DNA from: CAADGL01 sp964643885 | GTDB lineage: Bacteria > Planctomycetota > Phycisphaerae > UBA1845 > Fen-1342 | NCBI GenBank assembly: GCA_964643885.1 | Contig: CAZXUI010000012.1 | Coordinates: 13,331-77,330 of the forward strand | Reading direction: 5' to 3' | DNA length: 64,000 nucleotides | In this document: piece after piece, positions 25,129 to 33,372 of the stretch | Layout: each line of letters opens with the position of its first letter | Position numbering within the stretch: the first letter of the stretch is position 1 | Notes under the pieces: model-generated | What the model saw: only the letters and a program-made list of their open reading frames with translations | Told to the model about the DNA's origin: nothing | Databases searched by the model: none | Program-made: the position numbers and the translations under genes

Positions 25129-26247
25129 TCACGGCGGTGGCTGGGCGCCCTGGCGCGGCTGGTTGAGGACTTCGTGCAGGCGGCGGTCAAGCAGCTCGCG
25201 CTGGTCGGCGGGGAGCTGCTCGAAGTCGACCAGCTCGATGAACTTCAACCCCGGGCCGACCTCCACTTCGATCCGCACCCAGCGGCGGGTGCGGTCGGCG
25301 GAGTCGGCCGTCGCGGACTCGCCGGCCGGCGGGCCGAGAACGCGCAGGCCACAGGGCTCGATCTCGTAGCGCAGGCCGGTGCTGCCGCAGATGCGCTCGA
25401 GCACCTGTCGGACGCTGGTATCGCGCATCAGGAGATCGACCGCGCGCTCGCGCGCGTCGACGCGGGCCAGCACGCCCGGCTCGAACATGACCGTCACGCC
25501 GACCTTGCGGCCGAGCTCGATGAGCACATCCTCGAGTGGGCGACGCTGATAGGCGAGGTCGACGGAGCGCTCGAGGCGCTCGCGGATGTCCTGCTCGAGC
25601 GTGCAGAGGACGATGCGGCTTTCGAGCGGGGCCCAGGTCCAGCCCAGGGCGGCCGTGGCGCCTTCGAGTTGCTCGAGGGCGCTGGGCGCGGCGACTTGGG
25701 CCATGGCCGTCTGAAAGGCCTGCTGCGGCTGCTTTTCCGGCGGGACGCGGAACTCGAGCGGCGGTGGAGCATTTCGCTCCAAGTCCTGCCAGGTGGCGGC
25801 GCCCAGCCGGCCGAGCAGCTCGGTTTCTGCGATGGTCAGCCGCCGGCCGACACGGAGCGCGACGTCGTGCGGCACGAGGCGGACGATATCTCCTTCGAGC
25901 GACATCCGCAGACCCAGCCCGGCGAGCACGCGGCGAAGCGCCTCGCGGACGGAGGTTTCGCGGATGGAGATCGTCACGCGCGTGCGGCCGCCATAGGGCA
26001 GCACTTCGAGCGCGGCTTGCGATAGCTCGAAACGCAGGCCGGTCTGCTCTTCGAGCGCGACCACGGCGTCGGCGATGGGGGTCGACTCGATCTCGATCTT
26101 CTCGACGCGCTGGTCGAGCGCCTCGGCCACCAGCCCGGAGGGCACCTGCGCGGCGGCCGAGGCGGCAACCAGAAGCAGAATCGCTGCGATGCACACGCGG
26201 CGAGCGGGGCCGCGGGCCGGCGGGGAGTTCATGCGGGACGATGTCAT
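25129..26247 (-). CDS. Secreted protein with two STN (secretin/TonB short N-terminal)-like domains
   Basis: A 372-residue exported protein with signal peptide ('VCIAAILLLVAASAAAQ'). Two STN-like modules are visible. The first is at about 45-120 ('IADAVVALEEQTGLRFELSQ', 'VSIRETSVREALRRVL'-type helix after 'VTISI', 'IVRLVPH'); the second at about 240-325 ('LEDVLIELGRKVGVTVMFEP', 'LMRDTSVRQVLERICGSTGL', 'CGLRVLGP'). STN domains receive signals at the periplasmic face of secretins and FecA-type transporters. No secretin or TonB barrel is attached here. It begins 8 bp after the anti-sigma-like gene, so sigma, anti-sigma and STN protein are one operon. It likely acts in the periplasm as a ligand or signal module, by inference from the operon. 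Confidence 0.75.
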   Translation of the reverse strand: MTSSRMNSPPARGPARRVCIAAILLLVAASAAAQVPSGLVAEALDQRVEKIEIESTPIADAVVALEEQTGLRFELSQAALEVLPYGGRTRVTISIRETSVREALRRVLAGLGLRMSLEGDIVRLVPHDVALRVGRRLTIAETELLGRLGAATWQDLERNAPPPLEFRVPPEKQPQQAFQTAMAQVAAPSALEQLEGATAALGWTWAPLESRIVLCTLEQDIRERLERSVDLAYQRRPLEDVLIELGRKVGVTVMFEPGVLARVDARERAVDLLMRDTSVRQVLERICGSTGLRYEIEPCGLRVLGPPAGESATADSADRTRRWVRIEVEVGPGLKFIELVDFEQLPADQRELLDRRLHEVLNQPRQGAQPPP

Positions 26248-26255
26248 GTGGCGCC

Positions 26256-26912
26256 TCAATCCAGAACGTGCCGACCGGCGTAGGCGAGGGCTGCGCCGCG
26301 CGGTTCGGCCGGTTCGATCAGGAGGAATAATTCGGGTTCCGCCCCCTTCGCGGCGAGGGTCACTTGCGGCTCTCCGGCCGGCGGCTCGACGCGCACACGG
26401 GCGAAACCGGCCTGGTCCGGTGGTTGAGCCGGCGGGACGACGGCCACCTGCACCGAGCCGGTGGGCGGCGCGGGCGCGGCCGGTCGCAGCGTGATCGAGA
26501 GCGCGATGACCGCCGCGGCCGCCAGGCCGGCGGATGCGACCCACGGCAGCCAGCGGCGCGTGGGCCGGCGGGCGGCGCGGGTCTCTCGCAGGGCGCGATC
26601 GGCGATGCGCTCTCGAACCGCCGGCCAGTCGACGGCGTGGTCGACGGTGGGCAGGTCGCCGAGGAGGGCATCGAGCCGCAGGTCGGCGGCGCCGGCGGCG
26701 GCGAGGATGCGCTGCTTGACGCGGCTCCAATCGACGCGGTCGAGCGCGGGCGCATCGGCCCGGACCACCTGGTCGATTCTCAGCCACTGGTCGCGCATCG
26801 GCGTCCACTCCGGATTCTCGCGCAGGGCGGCGTCGACCTGCACGCGCAAGTCGGCCCGCTGGGGCTCATCGAGCCAGGCCGCGAGAATCTGTTCGAACTG
26901 CTCAGTGGTCAT
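26256..26912 (-). CDS. Putative anti-sigma factor (single-pass membrane protein)
   Basis: A 218-residue protein with a cytoplasmic N-terminal half ('QFEQILAAWLDEPQRADLRV' looks like an anti-sigma helical segment), one transmembrane helix at about 122-142 ('WLPWVASAGLAAAAVIALSI') and a periplasmic tail rich in Pro/Ala. There is no clear zinc-binding H-x3-C-x2-C motif, so it is not a classical ZAS-domain protein. The assignment rests on position: it starts 15 bp after an ECF sigma gene and precedes the STN protein. It would hold the sigma factor at the membrane until an envelope signal arrives. Confidence 0.65.
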   Translation of the reverse strand: MTTEQFEQILAAWLDEPQRADLRVQVDAALRENPEWTPMRDQWLRIDQVVRADAPALDRVDWSRVKQRILAAAGAADLRLDALLGDLPTVDHAVDWPAVRERIADRALRETRAARRPTRRWLPWVASAGLAAAAVIALSITLRPAAPAPPTGSVQVAVVPPAQPPDQAGFARVRVEPPAGEPQVTLAAKGAEPELFLLIEPAEPRGAALAYAGRHVLD

Positions 26913-26927
26913 TCACGCTGCCGCAAG

Positions 26928-27557
26928 TCAGAGGTACTCCGCGAGGCGCTGCTTGAGCTTGCGCCGCGCCTGAAAGACGTGCCACTTTACCGCCTCGACG
27001 CTGCAATCCATGATCGACGCAACCTCTTTCTGCGGCAATTGCTCGATGCTGAAGAGCACCAGGGCCAGCCGCTGCTGCTGGGGTAAGTCCGCGATGGCCG
27101 CCTGCACCTTCTCGGCCAGCTCCTGGGCGGCCAGCTCGGCCCCCGGCCGCTCGTCGGTCCGGTGCGTTTCCTCGAAGCCTTCGTGCCGCTCGCCATCGGG
27201 CGCGAGCAGGCAGTCGTCAAAGCTGACCCGCCGGCCGCCGACGGCGCGGTCGCGGCGGTAATTCAGGGCCAGGTTGGTGACGATCCGCAGCAGCCAGGGG
27301 CCGAAGCGGGCGGGCTCTTCGAGGCGCTCCAGGCCGCGATACGCCCGCACGAAGGCTTCCTGGCAGACTTCCAGGGAGTCGTGCAGATCGCCGAGCAGCC
27401 GGTACGCGACCGACGTGGCCCGCCGCTGGTAGCGCTCCACGAGCGTCTCGAACGCGGCGGCCGAACCTTTCAGCACGCGCGCGACCAACTCTTCATCGGC
27501 CGGCGTCGTGGCCGCGTCTGGCTGCCTCACCTGACCACCTGACTTCCTGGACACCAT
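26928..27557 (-). CDS. ECF-type RNA polymerase sigma factor
   Basis: A 209-residue sigma-70 family ECF factor. Region 2 is seen as 'LVARVLKGSAAAFETLVERY' to 'EVCQEAFVRAYRGLERLEEP' and 'FGPWLLRIVTNLALNYRRDR'. Region 4 is seen as 'AIADLPQQQRLALVLFSIEQ' to 'PQKEVASIMDCSVEAVKWHV' and 'ARRKLKQRLAEYL'. Start at ATG 27557, with AGAGG just upstream; a GTG one codon later has better spacing. The linked anti-sigma-like and STN genes downstream suggest envelope-stress or ligand-controlled activity and likely autoregulation. I could not find a matching promoter sequence. Confidence 0.9.
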   Translation of the reverse strand: MVSRKSGGQVRQPDAATTPADEELVARVLKGSAAAFETLVERYQRRATSVAYRLLGDLHDSLEVCQEAFVRAYRGLERLEEPARFGPWLLRIVTNLALNYRRDRAVGGRRVSFDDCLLAPDGERHEGFEETHRTDERPGAELAAQELAEKVQAAIADLPQQQRLALVLFSIEQLPQKEVASIMDCSVEAVKWHVFQARRKLKQRLAEYL

Positions 27558-27740
27558 CGACCTCTGAACGTTTGCAGGAGCGAGCCTTCGGGTCGCCCGC
27601 GGCCGGGAATCCGCTTTCGCGGAACGCCCGAGCCGGACTATGGGACCCGATCCGGCAGCACGAGTCGACGGGCGCAAAAGCGGCTGGACTACTCGCGTCG
27701 AGCGCCGCCGGTCAAGGGATGGACGCGGGAGCGGGGCCGG

Positions 27741-29747
27741 TTATTCAACGGGCACGGGGGTGGATTCGGGCGCGTGGGCCGAGGCGGAGGCGATGTGCTC
27801 GGTGGCGGTGTCCTGGCGCAGGAGGCGCAGGCCGTTGAGCACGACGAGCACGGTGCTGCCCTCGTGGCAGATGACGGCGATGGGCAGGAGGAGCCAGCCG
27901 ACCAGCGTCAGGAAGACGAGCGCGGCGATCATGGCCATGGCCAGCCCGAGGCTCTGGCGGATGATCTCGCGGCAATGGCGGGCGAGATGGACGGCCTCGG
28001 CCAGGCCGCGCAGGTCGTCGCGCAGCAGGACGACGTCGGCGGTTTCGAGGGCGACGTCGCTGCCGGCGGCGCCCATGGCGATGCCGACCGAGGCGGCGGC
28101 CAGGGCGGGGGCGTCGTTCACGCCGTCGCCGACCATGGCCACGCCGCCGTTGGACTTGGCGAGCTTCATGATCTCTGTGAGCTTCTCGTCTGGCTTCAGG
28201 CCGCCGCGGAACTGCTCGATGCCGACTTCGCCGGCGACGCGCTGCGCGACGGCGGGATGGTCGCCGGTCAGCATGACGAAGGAGCGCAGGCCGAGCTGGC
28301 GCAGCAGCGAGAGAACGCCGGCCGCCTCGGGCCGGACGCGGTCGCGCAGCCGCAGCACGCCGCCGGCGCCATCTTCGCTCCAGAGCAGCATGGCGGACTC
28401 GCCTTCGCTGGAAGCCGCGCGCGAGCGAAGCTCCGGCGGCACGGCGACGCCGACGGCCTCGAACAGCTCGATCCGGCCGGCGCCGACCCAGCGGCCGTCG
28501 ATGCGGCCGACCACGCCGAGACCGGGGCGGTTCATGAAGCCGTCGACGGGAGGCAGCGCGAGGCCGCCCTGGACGGCGGCGGCGACGATGGCCTTGGCGA
28601 GCGGGTGCTCGCTGTGAGATTCGAGCGCGGCGGCGAGCGTCAGCACGGTGTTCTCGTCGGCGCTGTCGAAGGGCTCGACGGAGACGAGCTCCGGCCGGCC
28701 GACGGTGATGGTGCCGGTCTTGTCGAAGGCGATGGCGTCGACGCCGGCGAGCCGTTCGATGTGCGAGCCGCCCTTGAAGAGCACGCCGTGCCGGGCGCCG
28801 CGCGTCACGGCCGCGAGCACGGCGACGGGCGAGGCGAGGACGACGGCGCAGGGCGAGGCCGCGACGAGCAGGACCATGCCGGAATAGATGGCGGCCTGAA
28901 GATCGAGCGTGACGGCGAAGCGGCCGACGATGGTCAGCACGCAGACGGCCAGCACGGCCAGGACATAGGGCGTCTGCCAGCGCTCGATGAGGCGCTGGGC
29001 GCGGGGTTTGTTCTCCTGGGCTTCGTCGACCATGTGGACGATGCGGGCGATCGTGGATTTCGCGGCCGGCTGGACGGCTTCGACGAGCAGCGAGCCGTTG
29101 CTGTTGATGGTGCCGGCGAAGACGTCGTCTCCGGGGGCTTTCTCGACCGGGAGCGGCTCGCCGGTCACGATGGATTCGTCCGCGCTGCTGCGGCCCTCGA
29201 CGACGCGGCCGTCGAGCGGGAAGCGTTCGCCGGGGCGGACTCGGAGCAGGTCGCCGGGCTGGACCTGCTCGACGGGGACGGTCAGCTCGCGGCCGTCGCG
29301 GACGAGGCAGGCGGTGTCGGGGCGGAGCTGGACGAGGCTGTCGATGCTGCGGCGGGTGCGCTCGATGGCGAAGCGCTCGAGCGCGTCGCTTAGCGAGAAG
29401 AGGAAGAGGAGGATGGCGCCTTCGTCCCAATGGCCGAGGAAGGCGGAGACGACGGCGGCGAGAATCATGAGGACGTTGATGTCGGGCTTGCCTTCGCGCA
29501 GGGCGAGGGCGGCCTCGCGCAGGGTTCGCAGGCCGCCGGCGACGTAGGCGGCGACGACGAGCGGCCAGATCCAGAGCGGGGCGTCGAGCCACTGGCAGAC
29601 GCCGGCGGCGATGGCCAGGCCGCCGCACAGGCCGGTGGCGACGAAGCGTGTGGCGGGGGAAGCGTCCGGTGCGAAGAGGGCCGCCAGGGCGCGCAAGGGC
29701 GAGCGGGAGCGTGTGGGCCGGCCGGGGGCCGCGGTTTCAGCGCTCAT
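27741..29747 (-). CDS. Heavy-metal P1B-type ATPase (Zn/Cd/Co-like)
   Basis: A 668-residue P-type ATPase with 'SPC' in the metal-binding helix (298-300, 'AASPCAVVLASPVA'), phosphorylation site Asp342 in 'FDKTGT', the P1B His-Pro motif 'HSEHPLAKAI', 'TGDHP' and 'VGDGVNDAPAL'. The actuator loop 'VTGEPLPVEK' is intact. There is no N-terminal CxxC heavy-metal-binding domain, and no cysteine pair at the C-terminus. The late 'HEGSTVLVVLNGLRLL' resembles Zn/Cd/Pb exporters rather than Cu pumps. It exports a divalent metal across the inner membrane. Its ATG lies inside the last codons of the histidine kinase gene (11-bp overlap), so the two are coupled. Confidence 0.88.
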   Translation of the reverse strand: MSAETAAPGRPTRSRSPLRALAALFAPDASPATRFVATGLCGGLAIAAGVCQWLDAPLWIWPLVVAAYVAGGLRTLREAALALREGKPDINVLMILAAVVSAFLGHWDEGAILLFLFSLSDALERFAIERTRRSIDSLVQLRPDTACLVRDGRELTVPVEQVQPGDLLRVRPGERFPLDGRVVEGRSSADESIVTGEPLPVEKAPGDDVFAGTINSNGSLLVEAVQPAAKSTIARIVHMVDEAQENKPRAQRLIERWQTPYVLAVLAVCVLTIVGRFAVTLDLQAAIYSGMVLLVAASPCAVVLASPVAVLAAVTRGARHGVLFKGGSHIERLAGVDAIAFDKTGTITVGRPELVSVEPFDSADENTVLTLAAALESHSEHPLAKAIVAAAVQGGLALPPVDGFMNRPGLGVVGRIDGRWVGAGRIELFEAVGVAVPPELRSRAASSEGESAMLLWSEDGAGGVLRLRDRVRPEAAGVLSLLRQLGLRSFVMLTGDHPAVAQRVAGEVGIEQFRGGLKPDEKLTEIMKLAKSNGGVAMVGDGVNDAPALAAASVGIAMGAAGSDVALETADVVLLRDDLRGLAEAVHLARHCREIIRQSLGLAMAMIAALVFLTLVGWLLLPIAVICHEGSTVLVVLNGLRLLRQDTATEHIASASAHAPESTPVPVE

Positions 29748-30894
29748 GGGTTGCGTCCGGCGTCAGCGGGCCTGCTGGCGCGGGGGCGCGCGCGGCGGCG
29801 GAGGCGGCGTCGGCCGGACTTCGCCGTTCGGGCGGCTCGGCCCGCGTGGTCGGCAGACGGACGGCAAATACCGTGCCACCTTCGTCGGAAGCGCAGACGG
29901 AGATCGTCCCCTGATGGGCGTCGACGATCCGGGCGGCGATGGCGAGGCCCAGGCCGGTGCCCTTGCCGCCCGGCTTGGTGGTGTAGAAGGGCTCGAAGAT
30001 GTGCGGCAGGACATCGGCGGGGATCCCGCTGCCGGTGTCGGCGACTTCGACGACCAGGGTGCGCGGTTCGAGGGCGGCGGTCCCCTCGCCGCCGGGCTCG
30101 TCGCGGATGGTGATGGTGATCGTGCCGCCGGCGGGCATGCTGTCGACGGCGTTGATGAGCAGGTTGACGAAGACCTGCGTGAGCAGTGCGGCGTCGACGC
30201 GGGCGTGATCATTGCTCGACTGGTGCAGCACCTCGACGAGGACGTTTCGGGCGGTCAGCTTGTCCTGGACGGTCTCGACGGCGGCGTCGATCACATCGCG
30301 AATCGAGGCGACCTCCGGGCGGATGACGTTCTCGCGGGCGAGCGTCAGCAGGCGGCGGACGATCAGCTCGATGCGCTTGAGTCCGCTGTCGATCAGGTCG
30401 AGCATCTGGCGGGCGCGGGGCTGGTCGTCGAGATTGCGGCGAAGGATGCGGGCGCAGTTCTGCACGCCGTCGAGCGGGTTATTGACCTCGTGGGCGACGG
30501 TCGCGGCGAGCTGGCCGAGGAAGGCGAGCCGTTCGCGGCGGCGCAGCTCTTCCTGGAGCCGCAATTCCTCGTGGCTGGCCTCGTCGAGCCGCGTGGCGAC
30601 GGCGTTGATAGCGCTGACGAGCTTGTAGAAATCGTCGCCGGGCTGGACGTCGATGACGGCGCTGGCGCTGCGGCCGCGGCCGAGCTCATCGGCGGTGCGG
30701 CGGAGCGTGCCGAGCGTTTTGCGCAGGTAGTGACTGGCGATTCGTTCGCAGACGAGCGAGGCGGCGAAGGAACCGGCGACGCAGATGGCGATGGGTTGCC
30801 AGGAATCGGGGCGGACGGCCAGCGCGACCAGTCCGCTGGCCAGGACGCCGAGCTGGAGCAGCAGAAACAGCGTGTGGCGGAAGCCGCGCAGCAT
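29737..30894 (-). CDS. Membrane sensor histidine kinase (no adjacent response regulator)
   Basis: A 385-residue kinase. Two hydrophobic segments lie at about 8-28 and 33-50 with almost no periplasmic loop, followed by a HAMP-like linker (50-105). The HisKA box 'ATVAHEVNNPLDGV' holds His135, then N-box 'VFVNLLINAVDSMPAGG', G1 'DTGSGIP', F 'IFEPFYTTKPGG' and G2 'GTGLGLAIAARI'. All ATP-binding motifs are intact. The tiny sensor suggests an intramembrane or internal stimulus. Its stop overlaps the P-type ATPase start, so a link to metal or envelope status is plausible, but no response regulator is encoded nearby. A rightward amidohydrolase is divergent from it. Confidence 0.88.
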   Translation of the reverse strand: MLRGFRHTLFLLLQLGVLASGLVALAVRPDSWQPIAICVAGSFAASLVCERIASHYLRKTLGTLRRTADELGRGRSASAVIDVQPGDDFYKLVSAINAVATRLDEASHEELRLQEELRRRERLAFLGQLAATVAHEVNNPLDGVQNCARILRRNLDDQPRARQMLDLIDSGLKRIELIVRRLLTLARENVIRPEVASIRDVIDAAVETVQDKLTARNVLVEVLHQSSNDHARVDAALLTQVFVNLLINAVDSMPAGGTITITIRDEPGGEGTAALEPRTLVVEVADTGSGIPADVLPHIFEPFYTTKPGGKGTGLGLAIAARIVDAHQGTISVCASDEGGTVFAVRLPTTRAEPPERRSPADAASAAARAPAPAGPLTPDATHER

Positions 30895-31003
30895 GGCCGC
30901 TTATTATCTTCGCTTCGCAGGCTGATACCATATGTCGGGCCGAAATGCGGAGCGGCAAGGGCGCCCCGCGGCCGCGCAGAGTGGTCAAGCAACGGATAGA
31001 GGC

Positions 31004-32017
31004 ATGCATCAGACGCAGAGGCCGGTGCCTCGATCAGCGGCGAACCGGCTGGGATTGGACTATCGGCAGGTCCCGCCGCGGCGGCTGAATGTGCCGATCG
31101 TCGACATCCACACGCACGTATACGACCTGGAATCAGCGGCGGTGTTCATGGAGGTCGCCGAGCTCTATGGCGTTCGCAAGGTCGTCTCGATGTCACCGGT
31201 CGACGCGGTGGAGCCGCTGCGGGAGCGGTACGGCGAGCGTCTCGACTTCATCGCGATTCCGCGCTGGCAGGATATGAAGGCGGACGAGGCATTCCGGGCG
31301 AGGTGGATGGAGGACCTGACGCGTTTCCGCGAGCTGGGGGCGCGCCTCTGCAAGTTTTGGATGGCGCCGCCGATGCGCGAGCGGCACGGCTGGACCTTGC
31401 AGCACGAGTTCGTGCGGCCGGTGATCGACCACGCCCTGGCGGCGGGCTATCAGTTCATGGTGCACATCGCCGACCCGAGCGTGTGGTGGAAGGAAGGCGG
31501 CAAGTACGCGGACACGGCCCGGTTCGGGACCAAGCGCGAGCAGTACGACGCGTATGAGTGGTTCCTGGAGCACGTCTCGCCGCGGCTGGTGGTCGGGGCG
31601 CACATGGGCGGGTCGATCGAGGAGTGCGACTGGCTTCAGACACTGCTCGACCGGCACGAGAATCTCGTGTTCGACAGCAGCGCCACGAAGTGGATCGTGC
31701 GCGAGGTGGCGTGGCAGCCGCAGCGGGTGCGCGAGCTGATCACGCGCAATCCGGGGCGGTTCCTGTTCGGGTCGGACGTGGTGGCCAGCTCCAAGTACAA
31801 CGATTTCGATCACTACGCCAGCCGGTACTGGGCGCATCTGCACATGTGGGAAACGTCGTACGAGGGGGAGAGCCCGATCGAGGATCCGGATGCGCCGGAC
31901 CCGCCGCGGCTGGCGGGGGTGAATCTGCCGGACGAGGTGTTGCGGCGGTTCTACGTGGAGAATGCAGTCGCGTGGGGGTTTGTGGAGAGGCCGCCCGTCG
32001 CGAGTGCGATGAGATAG
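31004..32017 (+). CDS. Amidohydrolase-family (TIM-barrel) metal-dependent hydrolase
   Basis: A 337-residue protein of the amidohydrolase_2 type. The opening metal motif 'IVDIHTHVYD' supplies the H-x-H, followed by 'YQFMVHIADP' (second-shell His), 'LVVGAHMGGSIEECDWLQTL' (metal His) and 'RFLFGSDVV' (catalytic Asp). This barrel family includes decarboxylases and hydrolases of aromatic or lactone substrates; the actual substrate is unknown. ATG at 31004 is preferred to an in-frame ATG at 30932 because the extra 24 residues are low complexity and would sit on the divergent promoter. It is followed by an esterase gene after about 100 bp. Confidence 0.82.
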   Translation: MHQTQRPVPRSAANRLGLDYRQVPPRRLNVPIVDIHTHVYDLESAAVFMEVAELYGVRKVVSMSPVDAVEPLRERYGERLDFIAIPRWQDMKADEAFRARWMEDLTRFRELGARLCKFWMAPPMRERHGWTLQHEFVRPVIDHALAAGYQFMVHIADPSVWWKEGGKYADTARFGTKREQYDAYEWFLEHVSPRLVVGAHMGGSIEECDWLQTLLDRHENLVFDSSATKWIVREVAWQPQRVRELITRNPGRFLFGSDVVASSKYNDFDHYASRYWAHLHMWETSYEGESPIEDPDAPDPPRLAGVNLPDEVLRRFYVENAVAWGFVERPPVASAMR

Positions 32018-32123
32018 CGGGCTTTCCGGCGGACAGCAGCCTGCCCACACCTGCGGCGAGGGCATGCCACCGAGCCGGGCGGGGCGCGTGCAGGCGCGCG
32101 CGAGAGCGGTTAGAAATCCCGCC

Positions 32124-33137
32124 ATGAATCTGCGATTCCTGATCCTCAGGGCGGCACGCGGCGCGGCCGCGACGGCTGCGGCCTGCATTGTGTCGCTGGC
32201 CTGTGGCTGCGCGACATTCGGCCCGCCGGGTGTATTCGAGCGGGTCATCCGCGAAGAACTCGTCTACGCCGAGCGGGCCGGCGGCCCGCTGCTGATGACC
32301 GTCTATCGGCCGCCGACGCCGGGCGAGATCGCCCAAGCCGACCAGGCCACGCCCGGATTCGCGCCGGTTCCGCGGCCGATGGTTCTCCTTTTCCACGGCG
32401 GGGCGTTCTACAGCGGCAGCCGCGAGGAGCTGGCCGGGCTGGGCGAGGCACTGGCGCGGCAGGGATTCGTCGCGGCGAGCGTCTCCTACCGTCTCGCGCC
32501 CGAGCACCCGTTCCCGGCCGCGGTTCAGGACGCCTTCGCGGCGGTTCGATACCTGCGAAGCCGGGCGGGCTCGCTGGGTGGCGATCCGTACCGGATGGCG
32601 GCGATGGGCCTGTCGGCCGGCGGATACCTGGCCCAGTTCGTCGGCTACTGCGACAACCCGGACGAGCTTTTCGCCGGGCCGCGAGGGGCCTACGAGCCGA
32701 GCCCCTGCTGCGGAGACCCACGGATCGAGCCGCGGGTGCAGGCGGTCATCACGGTCTATGGTCCGTGCGAGCTGGGATACAACCTGGAGCGGGCGTGGCC
32801 GTGGGCCCGCCGGGCGGCCGAGCAGTTCGTCGGCTGCAAGCGCGATGAGGACCCGGAGCTGTGGGCACTGGCCTCGCCGATCACGCATATCGACAGCTCG
32901 GCGGCGGTCACGCTCAGCATTCACGGGCGGCGTGACACGGTGGTGGGCTTCGAGCAGACGCAGCGGCTGGCGCAGCGGCTGGAGCGGTTCGGCGTGCCGC
33001 ACGCGGTCGTAAGTGTTCCGGCCGGCCATGGTTGGGGGTATTCCTTCGGCTCGAAGGACTCGTATGCGATGCTGCCGGCGGTGACGAGCTTCCTGGTGCG
33101 GACGCTCGAGTGCGAGCATTCCGAGGCGGTGCGTTAG
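32124..33137 (+). CDS. Exported alpha/beta-hydrolase (esterase/lipase-like)
   Basis: A 337-residue hydrolase of the HSL/BD-FAE type. The oxyanion motif 'LLFHGGAFYSGS', the P-x-A-x-x-D segment 'PFPAAVQDAFAAVRYLR', nucleophile Ser in 'GLSAGGYLAQ', Asp in 'SIHGRRDTV' and His in 'PAGHGWGY' make the full triad. The N-terminus ('AAATAAACIVSLACGCATFG') is a signal peptide ending in a weak lipobox-like 'LACGC', so it may be a lipoprotein or a soluble periplasmic enzyme. ATG at 32124 is chosen to give that signal; an upstream in-frame ATG adds a basic stretch of 20 residues. It probably hydrolyses acyl or carbohydrate esters. Confidence 0.85.
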   Translation: MNLRFLILRAARGAAATAAACIVSLACGCATFGPPGVFERVIREELVYAERAGGPLLMTVYRPPTPGEIAQADQATPGFAPVPRPMVLLFHGGAFYSGSREELAGLGEALARQGFVAASVSYRLAPEHPFPAAVQDAFAAVRYLRSRAGSLGGDPYRMAAMGLSAGGYLAQFVGYCDNPDELFAGPRGAYEPSPCCGDPRIEPRVQAVITVYGPCELGYNLERAWPWARRAAEQFVGCKRDEDPELWALASPITHIDSSAAVTLSIHGRRDTVVGFEQTQRLAQRLERFGVPHAVVSVPAGHGWGYSFGSKDSYAMLPAVTSFLVRTLECEHSEAVR

Positions 33138-33192
33138 CGGACGTGCTCGCGTCAATCATTGAAAAACGTCCCGAAAAATATCCCTCTCGCGG

Positions 33193-33221
33193 GTGCATCG
33201 AGCGACGGCCCCCGCTATACT
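33193..33221 (+). promoter_or_regulatory. Candidate promoter of the first metallopeptidase gene
   Basis: GTGCAT (33193-33198), a 17-bp spacer, then TATACT (33216-33221), about 150 bp before the start codon. The same two hexamers, spacing and distance are found upstream of the paralogous gene at 36429, which supports function. The -10 is near consensus; the -35 is not. Confidence 0.5.
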
Positions 33222-33372
33222 TCGCCTTGTCCGGCAGAGCGTCTCCACCTGCTGATTCGCCCTTATCGCAGTCCGTTCCGGGGTACGGCCGGTCGTCCGA
33301 CAGACTTTAGTGAGTTACGCTCTGCCTGCGAGCCACAGCTTCTGATTTATTCAGGAATAGAGGAGGATGCGG

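Noticed and set aside
24691..26025. A 444-residue protein running from the palindromic array into the STN gene region
   Set aside because: Its first third is the translated repeat and the rest is antisense to the STN-domain gene.
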